Assembly (NCBI RefSeq): GCF_011059145.1
Contig: NZ_JAALLT010000001.1
Location: 789,250-853,249 of the forward strand
Direction: 5' to 3'
DNA: 64,000 nt
Origin: Halalkalibaculum roseum
Lineage (GTDB): Bacteria; Bacteroidota; Rhodothermia; Balneolales; Balneolaceae
A program made the translations under genes and the position numbers. The notes below the pieces were generated by a model that was not told the origin of the DNA, did not search any database, and saw only the letters and a program-made list of their open reading frames with translations. This document shows positions 8,122 through 17,301 of the stretch, in pieces. Position 1 is the first letter of the stretch. Each line of letters starts with the position of its first letter.

Positions 8122-9450
8122 ATGATTCTAAAGTGGCTTCGCATTATTATTCTCGCATGTCTTTTTGCACTGAATGGGGTTTGGCAGGCAGAGGCTCAAT
8201 CAAGAAACCGGCCAACCTGGATAACATTTTCAGTTGGCCACCAAGAATACAATGGTGATTTCGGTAATGAAATCCTTGCTTTTGAAGTTGGCTATGACTG
8301 GACGCTCGGTCTCGAGCTCGACCAGTATCTAGGTAACCTTTTCGACTTTGAATTATCCATGGATTACGCCGAGCTTGATTATACAAATGCATTTAGCACG
8401 ACTATAATAAATGCTAACATCATGTTAAATGTGAAGCCTATGGGCTCTAAATATCACATCAAACCATATCTTGGTACAGGTTTTGGTATTTCTCCATTTT
8501 TTAATAACGGTGCATCAGCAGAAAACGGAGTTACACTTCATCTGCCGGCTCAAGTCGGCTTTGACTACCAGCTTAATGATAATATGGCCGTAGGACTCAA
8601 AGCTCGCTATAATCGCAGTCTTTCTGATGATTTAGATGGAATTGGGGAAGCATTAGATATGGATGGCATTAATCACGATGATTTTATCGTCTATTCGGTA
8701 GGCTTTAAAATTAGTATTAACAAAACCAGGGATAAAGATGGAGACGGTATTTCTGATAAAAATGACCTTTGCCCTGATACTTATGGTACCTCTTTTTGGG
8801 GTTGTCCTGACAGTGACAGTGACGGCATACCGGATAATGAAGATGCTTGCCCTAACAACCCCGGGCGGTCTGTATTAGGAGGATGTCCCGACAGTGATGG
8901 AGACGGAATAGTTAATAGTCGGGATAAATGTCCGGAAACGGCAGGTGTTTTTGAAAATGAAGGCTGCCCACGTGCTTTAGATGAAGATAATGACGGAATT
9001 ACAGATGCCGAAGATGATTGTCCCCAACAAGCAGGTACTGCCGCAAACAATGGGTGCCCCCAAAAAGAGGAAAAGCAGCTAACCGAAAATATGAAGGAGA
9101 ATTTACAGAAATTAGGTTCTCTGCTCCAGTTTGAAGACAACAGTTCCGTAGTTGATTCTACAGCTTATGATGCCCTGAAGCAATTGGCGGATTATATGCA
9201 AAGTGATTCTGATCTTCGTTTAATAATAAGAGGACATACAAATACCTCGAGAAGTGCCGCTCAAAATTTAGAGCTGTCTGTTGACAGGGCAAATGCAGTA
9301 AAAGATTATTTGATTGAGCAAGGGATTCAAGCCAATAGAATTGCAGCATTTGGCTATGGCGATACAAGACCTGAAATTTCAAATGATTCCCAGGACGGTA
9401 GAGAACAAGTGAAAAATAGCAGGATTGAGCTTCACCTGTATTATCAGTAA
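8122..9450 (+). CDS. OmpA-family outer-membrane protein with TSP3 calcium-binding repeats
   Basis: Start chosen at ATG 8122 (MILKWLRIIIL, a signal peptide ending near QAEAQS); an in-frame TTG seven codons upstream is possible. Residues about 30-200 form an OmpA-type beta-barrel (alternating aromatic strands, GTGFGISPFF). Four TSP3-type repeats follow (DKDGDGISDKNDLCP, DSDSDGIPDNEDACP, DSDGDGIVNSRDKCP, DEDNDGITDAEDDCP), each with an aspartate-rich calcium site and paired cysteines. The C-terminal OmpA domain (IIRGHTNTSRSAAQNLELS, RIAAFGYGDTRP) should bind peptidoglycan. The protein would tie outer membrane to cell wall. Length and order are typical of Bacteroidota OmpA proteins. It is under the three-box motif. 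Confidence 0.92.
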   Translation: MILKWLRIIILACLFALNGVWQAEAQSRNRPTWITFSVGHQEYNGDFGNEILAFEVGYDWTLGLELDQYLGNLFDFELSMDYAELDYTNAFSTTIINANIMLNVKPMGSKYHIKPYLGTGFGISPFFNNGASAENGVTLHLPAQVGFDYQLNDNMAVGLKARYNRSLSDDLDGIGEALDMDGINHDDFIVYSVGFKISINKTRDKDGDGISDKNDLCPDTYGTSFWGCPDSDSDGIPDNEDACPNNPGRSVLGGCPDSDGDGIVNSRDKCPETAGVFENEGCPRALDEDNDGITDAEDDCPQQAGTAANNGCPQKEEKQLTENMKENLQKLGSLLQFEDNSSVVDSTAYDALKQLADYMQSDSDLRLIIRGHTNTSRSAAQNLELSVDRANAVKDYLIEQGIQANRIAAFGYGDTRPEISNDSQDGREQVKNSRIELHLYYQ

Positions 9451-10354
9451 CCTAAGATAGCTTCAGGCTACACTTCTGCTATTTTCAGAGGGGAAGAAGT
9501 ATACCTCTTCCTCAGTTCAGCAGCTAAAGGTATATCGGCTAGACACCTATGTCCAACATTTTTTCTTATGCCAGATGTTCGCTATCACAAATCGGTTAAT
9601 CAATATTTTATCGTAACAATACTTTCCATTGTGGGTTCGCTCGGTGTTATAGCGGTAGAATCCAGAGGCGTATCTTGATTAGGTTGCTGCTCGAATCGTA
9701 TGGCATATTTAGTGTCGGTAGGTCACCGCATAGAGCTCGTCTTATATCGTCTGCCGGAACCATACATTGGTTTCGAACTCTCCGATGGCCTCATTCTGCC
9801 CATCTCTTTCTCCGGGGCCGGCACCTGTGCTTTGGTTAGGATCAAGCCTCCCATCTTCATGAGTCAATTTGACTACCTGGTCTTGGTACAACCATAAACC
9901 GGACAGAGAAATATAGCGGCCTTGCTTTTGAGTTCTATACCGGCCCCGGCTGCTTGCCCCATAACCGGCCGATAGTTTGTAAGCCGAATTACAAGCTTCC
10001 TCAACTTTGGGTGTACATGGTTTTTGATAATGGCCTTGTGACGAGAAATCTTTTGCAGAGCTTCGAAAGGAATTTTGGTAAGGGTTATACGGTATACGCG
10101 AGAAAAGGAAAACGGGAGAACGGAGGAAAGAAGACCGGAGATAGAATTTTAGAGTGTTGACTCACGTAATAACACAATCACCGTTTTGAGGGAGTTTGCC
10201 ATCGCATCCCTGTGGGACTGGTCCCGAAAACATTGGCAAATCACAAAAAGCTGAAGACTGAGAACTGCAAGCCTACTCTTTCACTCTGCTACTTTGTTAC
10301 TTTGTCACTTCACTACCCTAAGCATTGACCTAAAAGTAGACCATTGACTTAACA
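9451..10354. other. Intergenic region with decayed sequence
   Basis: Nine hundred bases between two convergent genes. It contains the possible coding remnant and dispersed repeat copy A. A 36-codon plus-strand frame at 9569 (one hydrophobic helix) is too weak to call. Confidence 0.4.
9743..10088 (-). pseudogene. Possible degenerate coding remnant
   Basis: On the minus strand a frame of about 115 codons runs without a stop to TAA at 9743, including KVEEACNSAYKLSAGYG and YISLSGLWLYQDQVVKL and ending FETNVWFRQTI. The composition looks protein-like, but there is no clear start codon and no recognised family. Its 5' end runs into a dispersed repeat (10053-10361). It may be the 3' end of a broken gene. 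Confidence 0.3.
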
Positions 10355-10361
10355 CTAGTCA
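10053..10361 (+). repeat. Dispersed intergenic repeat, copy A
   Basis: It matches the reverse strand of 27910-28145 in two blocks. Block one is AGAGNTTCGAAAGGAAT, followed by GGTAAG and an AAAAGG..GGAG..CGGAGGAAAG stretch. Block two is TAAGNATTGACCTAAAAGT, then a degenerate tail ending ACTAG. The middle differs. No gene lies in it; the end overlaps the last codons of the CARDB gene. Confidence 0.55.
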
Positions 10362-11776
10362 TCTTCAACCTCAATTTCAAAAGTACGAGAGTTATTGGTC
10401 AAATTGTGATCGGCGAAATTGTGACTTACTGTCAACGTATGATTGCCTTCTCTTGCTCTCTTGGTATTCCACTCAAACTTCAAAGTTTTAGAGCTACCTA
10501 TTTTCAATCCTCCCTTCAGCGTTTCCACGCTAATGTTCTTGTTCTCTGTTTGATTTGCAAGGGTTACCATAATATTTTCGTTAACATCACGATTACCCAA
10601 GTTTTGGAGCGTCACTTCAATCGTTACTTTCTGGTCTGTCTCTACATTATCGGGTGCTTTAATCGTGGTTATAGCAATGTCCAGGTATATGGCTTCGATG
10701 ATTACGATTTCAATGCTTTTGCTATCATTTTTTGAAATATCATCACTAAGAACATGACGCACTTCCAATTTGTGTTTCCCTGTGGAGGCGCCATCGGTAT
10801 TCCAGTTAAAGGTTACTGATGTTGCCGCTCCGGTAGCTAAACCTCCGCTAATAGACTTTGAATCTATAGTCGTACCATCATTTTGATCTACAAGAGTAAT
10901 CTTTATAGCATCGCCAACATCCTGGTTGCCCAGGTTTTCAATTTTTGCTTTTACCTGCACATTATCTCCTTGGGTAGCTTCCGAGGGAGCTTCAAGTGAG
11001 ATAACGGCAATATCAGTAATGGGAGCTTCATTGATGGTAACACTGGCCTTACGGGTATCATTGTCCGTATTTTCATCAGCAAAATCGTGGCTAGCTGAAA
11101 GCTGGTGATCTCCTATGGAATATCCCTGAGTATCCCAGCTATAAGTAAAGGTTGTAAAATCCCCTATTGCGAGTCCGCCATCTATTTTTTGGGTACCTAT
11201 GGTTTTTCCGTCAGCTAAGTCATCTAACGTAATAGTAATTGTCTCATTTACGTCCTGATTCCCAATATTTTTCACATCAACTTCTACGTCAACAACTTTG
11301 CCTTCCTCTATCGTATCAGGGAGCCTGACGTCAGTAACAGCGATATCAGTGATATCAGGCTCGTTCACTGTTACAGTCGATTGCAGGGAATCATTTGCAG
11401 GATTATCATCCTCAAACGTATGCTTTGCGACAAGAGTCTTCGTTCCGGGGGCAACATTACCGGTATTCCAACTATAACTGACTCTGACAGAATCTTTTGG
11501 TGCCAAGCCTGTGTCTAGGAATTTGCTACCGATCGTAACCCCTTCGCTTTGATTATTAAGCAAAATTTCAAATTCTTCATCTATGGTACTGGTTCCTGAA
11601 TTCGTCACGGTAATACCAACTGTTATGATCTCTCCCTGTTTTGCAAAGGAAGTAGTTTCAATGGCTGAGATCGAAATGTCATTAAGAGGGGCCGATGAAT
11701 CAGAATCCTGATTATATAAAAGATCACAGGATGCAATCGCCAAAGTGGCAAATAATATAAATGTGAATTTCTCCAT
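10355..11776 (-). CDS. Lipoprotein with four tandem CARDB domains
   Basis: Start taken at MEKFTFILFATLAIASCDLL, giving a clean lipoprotein signal (lipobox IASC); an ATG five codons upstream is also open. After a short linker the protein consists of four copies of a roughly 110-residue immunoglobulin-like CARDB unit. Each begins DIAVxxxxxP, continues VxNxGNQDVNExIxITL, then a SWNT/YSWDT strand, and ends HxFADxNxxND. CARDB domains are extracellular adhesion or ligand-binding modules. The protein is thus a surface- or periplasm-exposed stalk. Repeat-to-repeat identity suggests tandem duplication. A three-box motif lies about 365 bp upstream, the farthest in the set, so the link is less sure. Confidence 0.85.
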   Translation of the reverse strand: MEKFTFILFATLAIASCDLLYNQDSDSSAPLNDISISAIETTSFAKQGEIITVGITVTNSGTSTIDEEFEILLNNQSEGVTIGSKFLDTGLAPKDSVRVSYSWNTGNVAPGTKTLVAKHTFEDDNPANDSLQSTVTVNEPDITDIAVTDVRLPDTIEEGKVVDVEVDVKNIGNQDVNETITITLDDLADGKTIGTQKIDGGLAIGDFTTFTYSWDTQGYSIGDHQLSASHDFADENTDNDTRKASVTINEAPITDIAVISLEAPSEATQGDNVQVKAKIENLGNQDVGDAIKITLVDQNDGTTIDSKSISGGLATGAATSVTFNWNTDGASTGKHKLEVRHVLSDDISKNDSKSIEIVIIEAIYLDIAITTIKAPDNVETDQKVTIEVTLQNLGNRDVNENIMVTLANQTENKNISVETLKGGLKIGSSKTLKFEWNTKRAREGNHTLTVSHNFADHNLTNNSRTFEIEVEDD

Positions 11777-12578
11777 TAATGACTTTACCAATAAAGATTA
11801 TACTTCAATTCCGATACCATATAGCGTAGTATATAGATGCTGTTGCCCATTTTCGCCATTTATGCTCTTTCTATTGCCTGACGCCTTTCATTCTAAATCA
11901 AGGATTCAAGCTGACCTTTCCCTTTCGAAATTTTCTTGAAGTTGTACTTTGAGAACCCAATTGCTTCAAAAGCAAATCATTGGAAAGGAAGCTTTTGGCT
12001 TTATTTCTTTTACACCTATATCACAGAGGTGCCTGGCGTTGTTCACTAAGTATTTAATTCAGAACTTAAGATCGATTTTCTGAACTGATTCAATTGATAA
12101 CTCTTTGTTTTATCAAGATCAGTACTATTAATCGAATACATGTTACATGCTGCTATAAAAGTGTTATAAATTTTACAGATCAACAGAGAGGCAGAACTAA
12201 ATCGGCAGGTTGATTAGAGGGGTATTGAGTATTATTAATTACTATAATTACGAGAGAGGGTATTGATCCCATTGACAGTTGCATTTTTAAGCCACCTATT
12301 GACCTTTTAGCTTTTAAAGCTTTGGTCATTGCTTCTTCCTACTGCAACAAAAACATGAAGGTCATTATCTGCAGTATCAGTTGACTTCTGGTTCTTATTC
12401 CTGCATTACCTGTACCAAATTGGTGTTGTACTTAGACAGTAAGTATCCATTCCAAAATCTGTTAGGTGAGAATATGCCACTGCGTTAAGACAATAATGTT
12501 GAAAAACCATTAGATATCCAGCAGGATATTTTACCGGTTAATGAGTTTTGAAACCGGGAAGTGGGATCGAATATAAAC
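11777..12578. other. Intergenic region upstream of the CARDB gene
   Basis: About 800 bases without a credible gene. It contains one three-box motif (12142-12177) and otherwise AT-rich sequence with no clear repeat. Confidence 0.4.
12142..12177 (-). promoter_or_regulatory. Three-box motif upstream of the CARDB gene
   Basis: Boxes TGTAAAATT, TATAAC (+9) and TGTAAC (+21) in reading direction. It is about 365 bp before the CARDB start, with no other gene between. Confidence 0.65.
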
Positions 12579-13247
12579 CTATTTCTTTTCAACCACTCCA
12601 AACACCGTCTGAACATCGGCAGGGGTTGCAGCAATCACGGCAAATTTTGTTCCGGCTGAAAAAACGAACTCTTTATAACCGTTCTCCAGAATGAGCAGGA
12701 TCTCCTTGACCTTGTCATAGCTGAAATTCGGCTGTCCATTAGTCAGCATACTGCTAGGAAGGTCTTCTACTTCAATCTTGTCCAGGTCAAACTCAGGATT
12801 AGCCCGAAGTGACCAAATTACGACTTGAAATTCACGCCAGGTGATATTAGGGTCCCCATTTTTTAGCTGGTCTTTAATATTGAGTAGATAATTTACTTTT
12901 TCCCATTTCTCCACACGATCTGTTGAGTAAAGCTTAATACCCTGGTAAGTAGTGTTATTACTGCCGATATGTTTCGTCCAGTCTATACACCATGCTTCGA
13001 GGGTCCCGTTTTCGATCACGTTATTTGCATCAATATTACTGAAATAGATGCTAAAATTAGATTCGTTGTTATTTTTATTCACCGTTATTGTTGTGTTCTC
13101 TCCACCTGAAATCAACTGCACTTCTTCAACAGATTTAAGTGTTATCGTAAGATCAGGTTCCGATCCGGTGAGCGATTTTTCACATGAGGTACTAAAGAGT
13201 ACCGTCATTGCAATGAGACAGATTTTAAAATTGGTAACAGGTTTCAT
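12579..13247 (-). CDS. Hypothetical lipoprotein, 222 residues, possible thioester-domain-like fold
   Basis: It has a lipoprotein-type signal peptide (cysteine near residue 22, MTVLFSTSC). The mature domain contains LEAWCIDWTKHI, then YQGIKLYS, and later REFQVVIWSL. The spacing of a lone cysteine and a Q-x-x-I-W motif resembles thioester-type adhesin domains (Cys-Gln crosslink, C-I-D and QxAIW signatures). This is a motif-level suggestion only. The C-terminal end (FVFSAGTKFAVIAATPADVQ) is repeated in the broken copy at 14583-14860. It is preceded by the three-box motif with the last box about 90 bp before the ATG. Function unknown; likely surface-exposed. Confidence 0.65.
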   Translation of the reverse strand: MKPVTNFKICLIAMTVLFSTSCEKSLTGSEPDLTITLKSVEEVQLISGGENTTITVNKNNNESNFSIYFSNIDANNVIENGTLEAWCIDWTKHIGSNNTTYQGIKLYSTDRVEKWEKVNYLLNIKDQLKNGDPNITWREFQVVIWSLRANPEFDLDKIEVEDLPSSMLTNGQPNFSYDKVKEILLILENGYKEFVFSAGTKFAVIAATPADVQTVFGVVEKK

Positions 13248-13335
13248 TAGAAGCTCCTTTTATTTTTGTTCCCCGAATAAGGGTTTATTGTGAACGTATT
13301 TCACAATAGAAAGATGAGCTTTATTCATATTATAT

Positions 13336-13373
13336 CCGTTACATGCAGTTGAGCAAAGGTTACATATTTTACA
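13336..13373 (-). promoter_or_regulatory. Three-box motif upstream of the 12579-13247 lipoprotein gene
   Basis: Boxes TGTAAAATA, TGTAAC (+9) and TGTAACGG (+21). It is one of the best matches to the consensus, 89 bp before the start. Confidence 0.8.
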
Positions 13374-13469
13374 TGCCCTGATTGTAGCTGGAGGCCGCTA
13401 ACCGGTATGTATTGCTATTTCGGGAGGTCTTGGCAGTACTAACCGGCATTGCGAATGAGTGAGGCCTTC

Positions 13470-14567
13470 CTATTTAAATAACCGGGTGGTAATTCTTTCC
13501 CTGAAATGAGTACTGTCTTCTCGGATATTAAATTTCAGTAGCCCCAGCACAAGCCCTTCTTTCGTAATTACATCGACTTTCCAGTAGCCGGGTGATACAT
13601 TTTCCTTAAAGGTGTACCCGCGAAATCCACCCCTGCGGCCACCTAAAACATTAATGGAAATACTGTCGCTTGTTTGCCAGCTTTCTCTCTGCTGGTTAAA
13701 CCACTGCCAGTGATGGAATATCTCCTTTTCAAGATTAGTGGGAGCAAAGATAGAGGTGTACACAAATACGGTGTCACCGGGTCCGAGTTCGAAGGTGTTG
13801 TCAAATGACTTCCAGAAAAGATGGATGGGTGCCTTTTCGTAAGTAACAATAAAATTTCCTTCTTGCTTCTGCACACGATGGGCAACAATCCCCTCTTGAA
13901 GGGAGAGTGGAACTGGCGGAATGAGATTGAAATAGTAGCATGTATTTATAAAAACATAAATTCCCAGGATAAGACTACTGATCCTTATTTTTTTAATCTC
14001 TTTCCGAGTGGAGGGACTTCTATAATAAATAAAGAAGATCAGATACAGCGTACTGACAATGCTCAGCAGTCCCGAAATGATGAACCAAAAGGTATTCATA
14101 GCACCGACCAGAATGGGAATAAAAAAAGTGAAAAAAGTAAAATTTACAAAGTAATAGGCGCTGAATTGCAGGTATTTATTGGAGATTCGATTTCTCAGGA
14201 TTTCGTTGGAGAAAAGAAGGACAACCAGCAGCAGGAAAAAAACCATGGTTTTTGTCAGGGAAACACTCTGAAAAAAGAAGATGACATAGGCACTGCAGAG
14301 GCCACCCAGAAAAAATTGGATAGCATAGGGAGCATATTCAACATATGGCTCTATAGTGGTTCCGTTCCAGGCATTATCGTCTGTGCGATTGAATATATAG
14401 ATTGTCACCGTCAGGCAGCACAGATAAGTAAATAGCACCACGTTGCTGTACCAGCCGTCAATGCTTCCAAGCGTGAGACTGTCCCATGTAAAACCACCGG
14501 TAAAGAACAGGAGTAGGGCAATTTTTTTATGTTCGAAAAGAAAAGCTTTTACCGAGGCTATCATCAA
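13470..14567 (-). CDS. Membrane protein with C-terminal DUF2914 domain
   Basis: The 365-residue protein has about seven hydrophobic segments in residues 10-230 and a soluble C-terminal domain of about 110 residues. That domain (VFVYTSIFAPTNLEKEIFHHW, split by variable residues; RGGFRGYTFKENVSPGYWKV; GLVLGLLKF) matches the DUF2914 pattern of a small beta-rich domain with conserved W, R and G residues. The function of the family is unknown. The start is the first of two adjacent ATGs. The gene's 3' end lies about 220 bp from the preceding lipoprotein gene. No three-box motif is seen directly upstream; a broken lipoprotein copy lies there instead. Confidence 0.7.
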   Translation of the reverse strand: MMIASVKAFLFEHKKIALLLFFTGGFTWDSLTLGSIDGWYSNVVLFTYLCCLTVTIYIFNRTDDNAWNGTTIEPYVEYAPYAIQFFLGGLCSAYVIFFFQSVSLTKTMVFFLLLVVLLFSNEILRNRISNKYLQFSAYYFVNFTFFTFFIPILVGAMNTFWFIISGLLSIVSTLYLIFFIYYRSPSTRKEIKKIRISSLILGIYVFINTCYYFNLIPPVPLSLQEGIVAHRVQKQEGNFIVTYEKAPIHLFWKSFDNTFELGPGDTVFVYTSIFAPTNLEKEIFHHWQWFNQQRESWQTSDSISINVLGGRRGGFRGYTFKENVSPGYWKVDVITKEGLVLGLLKFNIREDSTHFRERITTRLFK

Positions 14568-14582
14568 AAGATCCGTTTAATA

Positions 14583-14860
14583 TTAGTACTCTACTATCGT
14601 CGCAATCACCATCTGAACATTGGCAGGGATCTCAACTGCCATAACAAAGTTTGTTTCAGCTGAAAAGACAAACTTTTTGTAAGCGTTATCTGAAATCGTT
14701 GGTGACCTTTCATTGCCAAAATTCGGTTTACTGTAGGTTGTTATTTCTGCCCCAGGAACTCTTCTGCCGTTGCCAAATGCAATTAAATTCAGGGTTGGCT
14801 TTTAAGATTGCAATACTTCCTGAATTTCACATCCGGATACAATGGATATCCCACTTTACT
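14583..14860 (-). pseudogene. Frameshifted fragment of a paralogue of the 12579-13247 lipoprotein
   Basis: On the minus strand the last frame reads YKKFVFSAETNFVMAVEI then PANVQMVI before TAA at 14583. This aligns with YKEFVFSAGTKFAVIAAT and PADVQTVF of the intact lipoprotein. Upstream, ANPEF (matching RANPEF) and a degenerate CEIQEV (matching REFQVV) are found in two other frames with stops between. The N-terminal half and signal peptide are missing. So this is a decayed, truncated duplicate. Confidence 0.75.
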
Positions 14861-14945
14861 GCTTATAATTGTTATGCAATTATTTATCTCCGCTTAAAGG
14901 TCTGTTTAATTTAGTTTATACCCCCAAAGATGGTCTTGTCTAAAT

Positions 14946-14967
14946 AAATCATTTAGCCTAATGATTT
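14946..14967 (-). terminator. Terminator abutting the YtxH gene
   Basis: A perfect 8-bp stem (AAATCATT/AATGATTT) with a 6-base loop begins right after the stop codon. The minus strand is T-rich after it. Confidence 0.6.
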
Positions 14968-15249
14968 TTAAGAGTTTAATTTTTGACTAACTTCTGCCTT
15001 AACCTTTTTCGCTTTGTCAAAAGCTTTTTGGCTTATGCGTATGGTCTTATCTTCGATGTCTTCAAATGGATGGGAAATAGTATCGGTAAATTCATTTAAG
15101 TTATCCTTGACAGAATCTTTATATTTTTGACCTTTCTTAGCAATTCTACTTCTTGTTTTTGACCCTTTTGTGGGTGCAAATAATGTTGCTGCTATAGCTC
15201 CTGCGGCTCCTGCAAATAAACCGGTTATAATAATCGATGAAATTTTCAT
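14968..15249 (-). CDS. YtxH-domain protein, 93 residues
   Basis: An N-terminal hydrophobic segment rich in G and A (IIITGLFAGAAGAIAATLFA) runs into APTKGSKTRSRI, the standard YtxH signature of a membrane anchor followed by a helix that starts L-x-A-P-x-x-G-x-x-T-R. The rest is a lysine-rich helical tail. YtxH proteins are general-stress or membrane-associated proteins of unknown mechanism. Probably in one transcript with the 51-residue membrane protein and the coiled-coil lipoprotein upstream, all minus strand, with a terminator at its 3' end. Confidence 0.85.
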   Translation of the reverse strand: MKISSIIITGLFAGAAGAIAATLFAPTKGSKTRSRIAKKGQKYKDSVKDNLNEFTDTISHPFEDIEDKTIRISQKAFDKAKKVKAEVSQKLNS

Positions 15250-15408
15250 AATGTTTTCCTTTTAAATTTATTGGGTGGGTGAATGCTATCTTTTACTTAT
15301 TTTTAAAGCCGTAGAATCTCGGGCCTAAGCAGTGATTTAATAATCATTTCTTGACCCGACATCCTTCTGATGGCCTTCCGCGCAATTTTTCTTTTTCACA
15401 TTGCAACG

Positions 15409-15582
<174 letters not shown>

Positions 15583-15588
15583 TTAAGG

Positions 15589-16047
15589 TTAATTTCTGGT
15601 CGAAGTGGTAGCGTCAGACGAAAAGAATTCATCCAATGAATCACCAAGGTCATCCATTTTATTGGTAAAACTGTCTTTGAATTCTTCCAAGTCATCTCTC
15701 CCTGAAGCCTGATAATTATTCATTTCGCGCTTAAGTTCATTGTGGGTCTCTTTTAATTCCTCAAGCTTTTCCTCAAGTTCTACTCTGACTTCATCATTAG
15801 TTTCGTTCTCTATTCTTTGTTCTATGTCGCTGATTTTTCGATTATACTCCTTAATTCGTTCTGTATTATTTGCTCTATATTCCCGAAGTTCAGCTTCCAC
15901 TTCACTTTTTGCAATTTCCAAATCCCGTTCTGCTTCTGCAACGTTGGATTCAGCCCTATCTACATTGTCAGACTTGTTATCACAGCCTGAAAGAGCAACT
16001 GCCATAACGAGTAAGACGGTTGTTAGTATTCCTATTGAGTATTTCAT
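15589..16047 (-). CDS. Coiled-coil lipoprotein, 152 residues
   Basis: Lipoprotein signal peptide with lipobox LSGC near residue 21. The mature protein is almost entirely charged helix (ERDLEIAKSEVEAELREY, IEQRIENETNDEVRVELEE), a long coiled coil with no other domain. It would be anchored by lipid to the inner or outer membrane and extend into the periplasm. It is the first gene of a likely three-gene set with the 51-residue membrane protein and YtxH. It is driven by a three-box motif 114 bp upstream. Function unknown; envelope stress role is inferred from neighbours. Confidence 0.75.
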   Translation of the reverse strand: MKYSIGILTTVLLVMAVALSGCDNKSDNVDRAESNVAEAERDLEIAKSEVEAELREYRANNTERIKEYNRKISDIEQRIENETNDEVRVELEEKLEELKETHNELKREMNNYQASGRDDLEEFKDSFTNKMDDLGDSLDEFFSSDATTSTRN

Positions 16048-16160
16048 AAGTGATTTAGTTTTGTTGGGTTGTTAATTTTAAGCCTCTTTCCTGCAGCTTG
16101 CAGGAATAGGGGTTAAAGTATTTCTACATCTACAAGGTGTGATAAAAAAAGCTGATAAGT

Positions 16161-16196
16161 GTTATAAGGAGGCGATGCGAAGTTATATAATTAACA
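16161..16196 (-). promoter_or_regulatory. Three-box motif upstream of the coiled-coil lipoprotein operon
   Basis: Boxes TGTTAATTA, TATAAC (+9) and TATAAC (+21), 114 bp before the start codon. Confidence 0.7.
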
Positions 16197-16380
16197 GGTT
16201 GTCAGGATTTCTTTCCTTTTTAGGTTAATTTCATAAGACCAGAAACAATAAGGCCCGTACATTTTCTTTGTTTTTGTTTCATCGATTCTTCTGCTTTACT
16301 TAATAATGATAGTAACAGGCATTGAGAAAACGTTTTCTTCAGAGGTTGTCCAAAAGTAAAATTCCACTAATTAGAACTTC

Positions 16381-17301
16381 ATGAATTTACCGGCCATAGC
16401 TATTCACGGCGGCTCAGGAACGATCGCTTCGAATCTCAAAGATTCTCAGTTAAAGAAACAATATCTGGAAGCTCTAGATAACGCTTTAGATGAGGGTTTT
16501 GAAATGTTGGCACATGGTTATTCAGCCATGGAATGTGTCAGTAAAGCGGTTGCGGTCCTGGAAGATTGTGCCCTGTTCAACGCAGGAAAGGGATCGGTAT
16601 TTACTGCAAAGGGACAACATGAGATGGATGCGGCAATTATGGATGGAAAGACCCTTGAAGCTGGGGCAGTGGCGGGGCTGCAAGGAGTAAAAAATCCCGT
16701 TTTATTGGCCTATGATGTTCTCAAAAATACACCCTTTGTTATGATTGCGGGAGAAGAAGCGATTGCGTATGCGCGCCAAAAAGACTTCAAATTTGAGCCG
16801 GATTCCTATTTCTATACGCAGCTCCGGCACAAGCAGTGGCAGGAGATCCGGGGCAGTGGAGAGGTGAAGCTGGATCATTCCGGGGAGGGAGCTAAATTTG
16901 GCACTGTGGGAGCTGTTGCTGTGGATGATGAAGGGAATGTAGCTGCTGCAACATCCACAGGCGGATTGACAAACAAGGCATGGGGTCGAGTTGGCGACAG
17001 CCCTCTTATTGGAGCAGGAACCTACGCAAACAACAGAACATGTGCCATATCTTGCACGGGACATGGGGAGTATTTTATTCGAGGAGTTATCGCCTATGAT
17101 GCCTCATGCATGATGGAATATGGAGGCAAGAACCTTAAAGAGGCCACGGATAAAGTGATCTATGAAAAAATGGAACAGATGGGCGGTGAGGGCGGTTTAA
17201 TCGCTGTTGATTCTTCAGGAAATATCTGTATGCCTTTTAATACCGAAGGGATGTACAGAGGGATGAAAAACAAAACCCACACCTTTACCCGGATTCTTTG
17301 A
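16381..17301 (+). CDS. iaaA: Isoaspartyl peptidase / plant-type L-asparaginase
   Basis: A 306-residue Ntn-hydrolase. The N-terminus IAIHGGSGTI and the autocleavage site FGTVGAVAVD are standard; Thr175 becomes the new N-terminal nucleophile of the beta subunit. GGLTNKAWGRVGDSPLIGAG and GHGEYFIR are the substrate-pocket motifs. These enzymes hydrolyse beta-aspartyl dipeptides and often asparagine. Next to cyanophycinase and cyanophycin synthetase, its likely substrate is beta-Asp-Arg, the product of cyanophycin breakdown, giving aspartate and arginine. It converges with the cyanophycinase gene and overlaps it by 17 bp at the 3' ends. No three-box motif is seen upstream. Confidence 0.93.
   Translation: MNLPAIAIHGGSGTIASNLKDSQLKKQYLEALDNALDEGFEMLAHGYSAMECVSKAVAVLEDCALFNAGKGSVFTAKGQHEMDAAIMDGKTLEAGAVAGLQGVKNPVLLAYDVLKNTPFVMIAGEEAIAYARQKDFKFEPDSYFYTQLRHKQWQEIRGSGEVKLDHSGEGAKFGTVGAVAVDDEGNVAAATSTGGLTNKAWGRVGDSPLIGAGTYANNRTCAISCTGHGEYFIRGVIAYDASCMMEYGGKNLKEATDKVIYEKMEQMGGEGGLIAVDSSGNICMPFNTEGMYRGMKNKTHTFTRIL

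Noticed and set aside
9954-10160. Plus-strand frame of 68 codons
   Set aside because: It overlaps the possible minus-strand coding remnant and dispersed repeat copy A; the lysine-rich end reflects the repeat.
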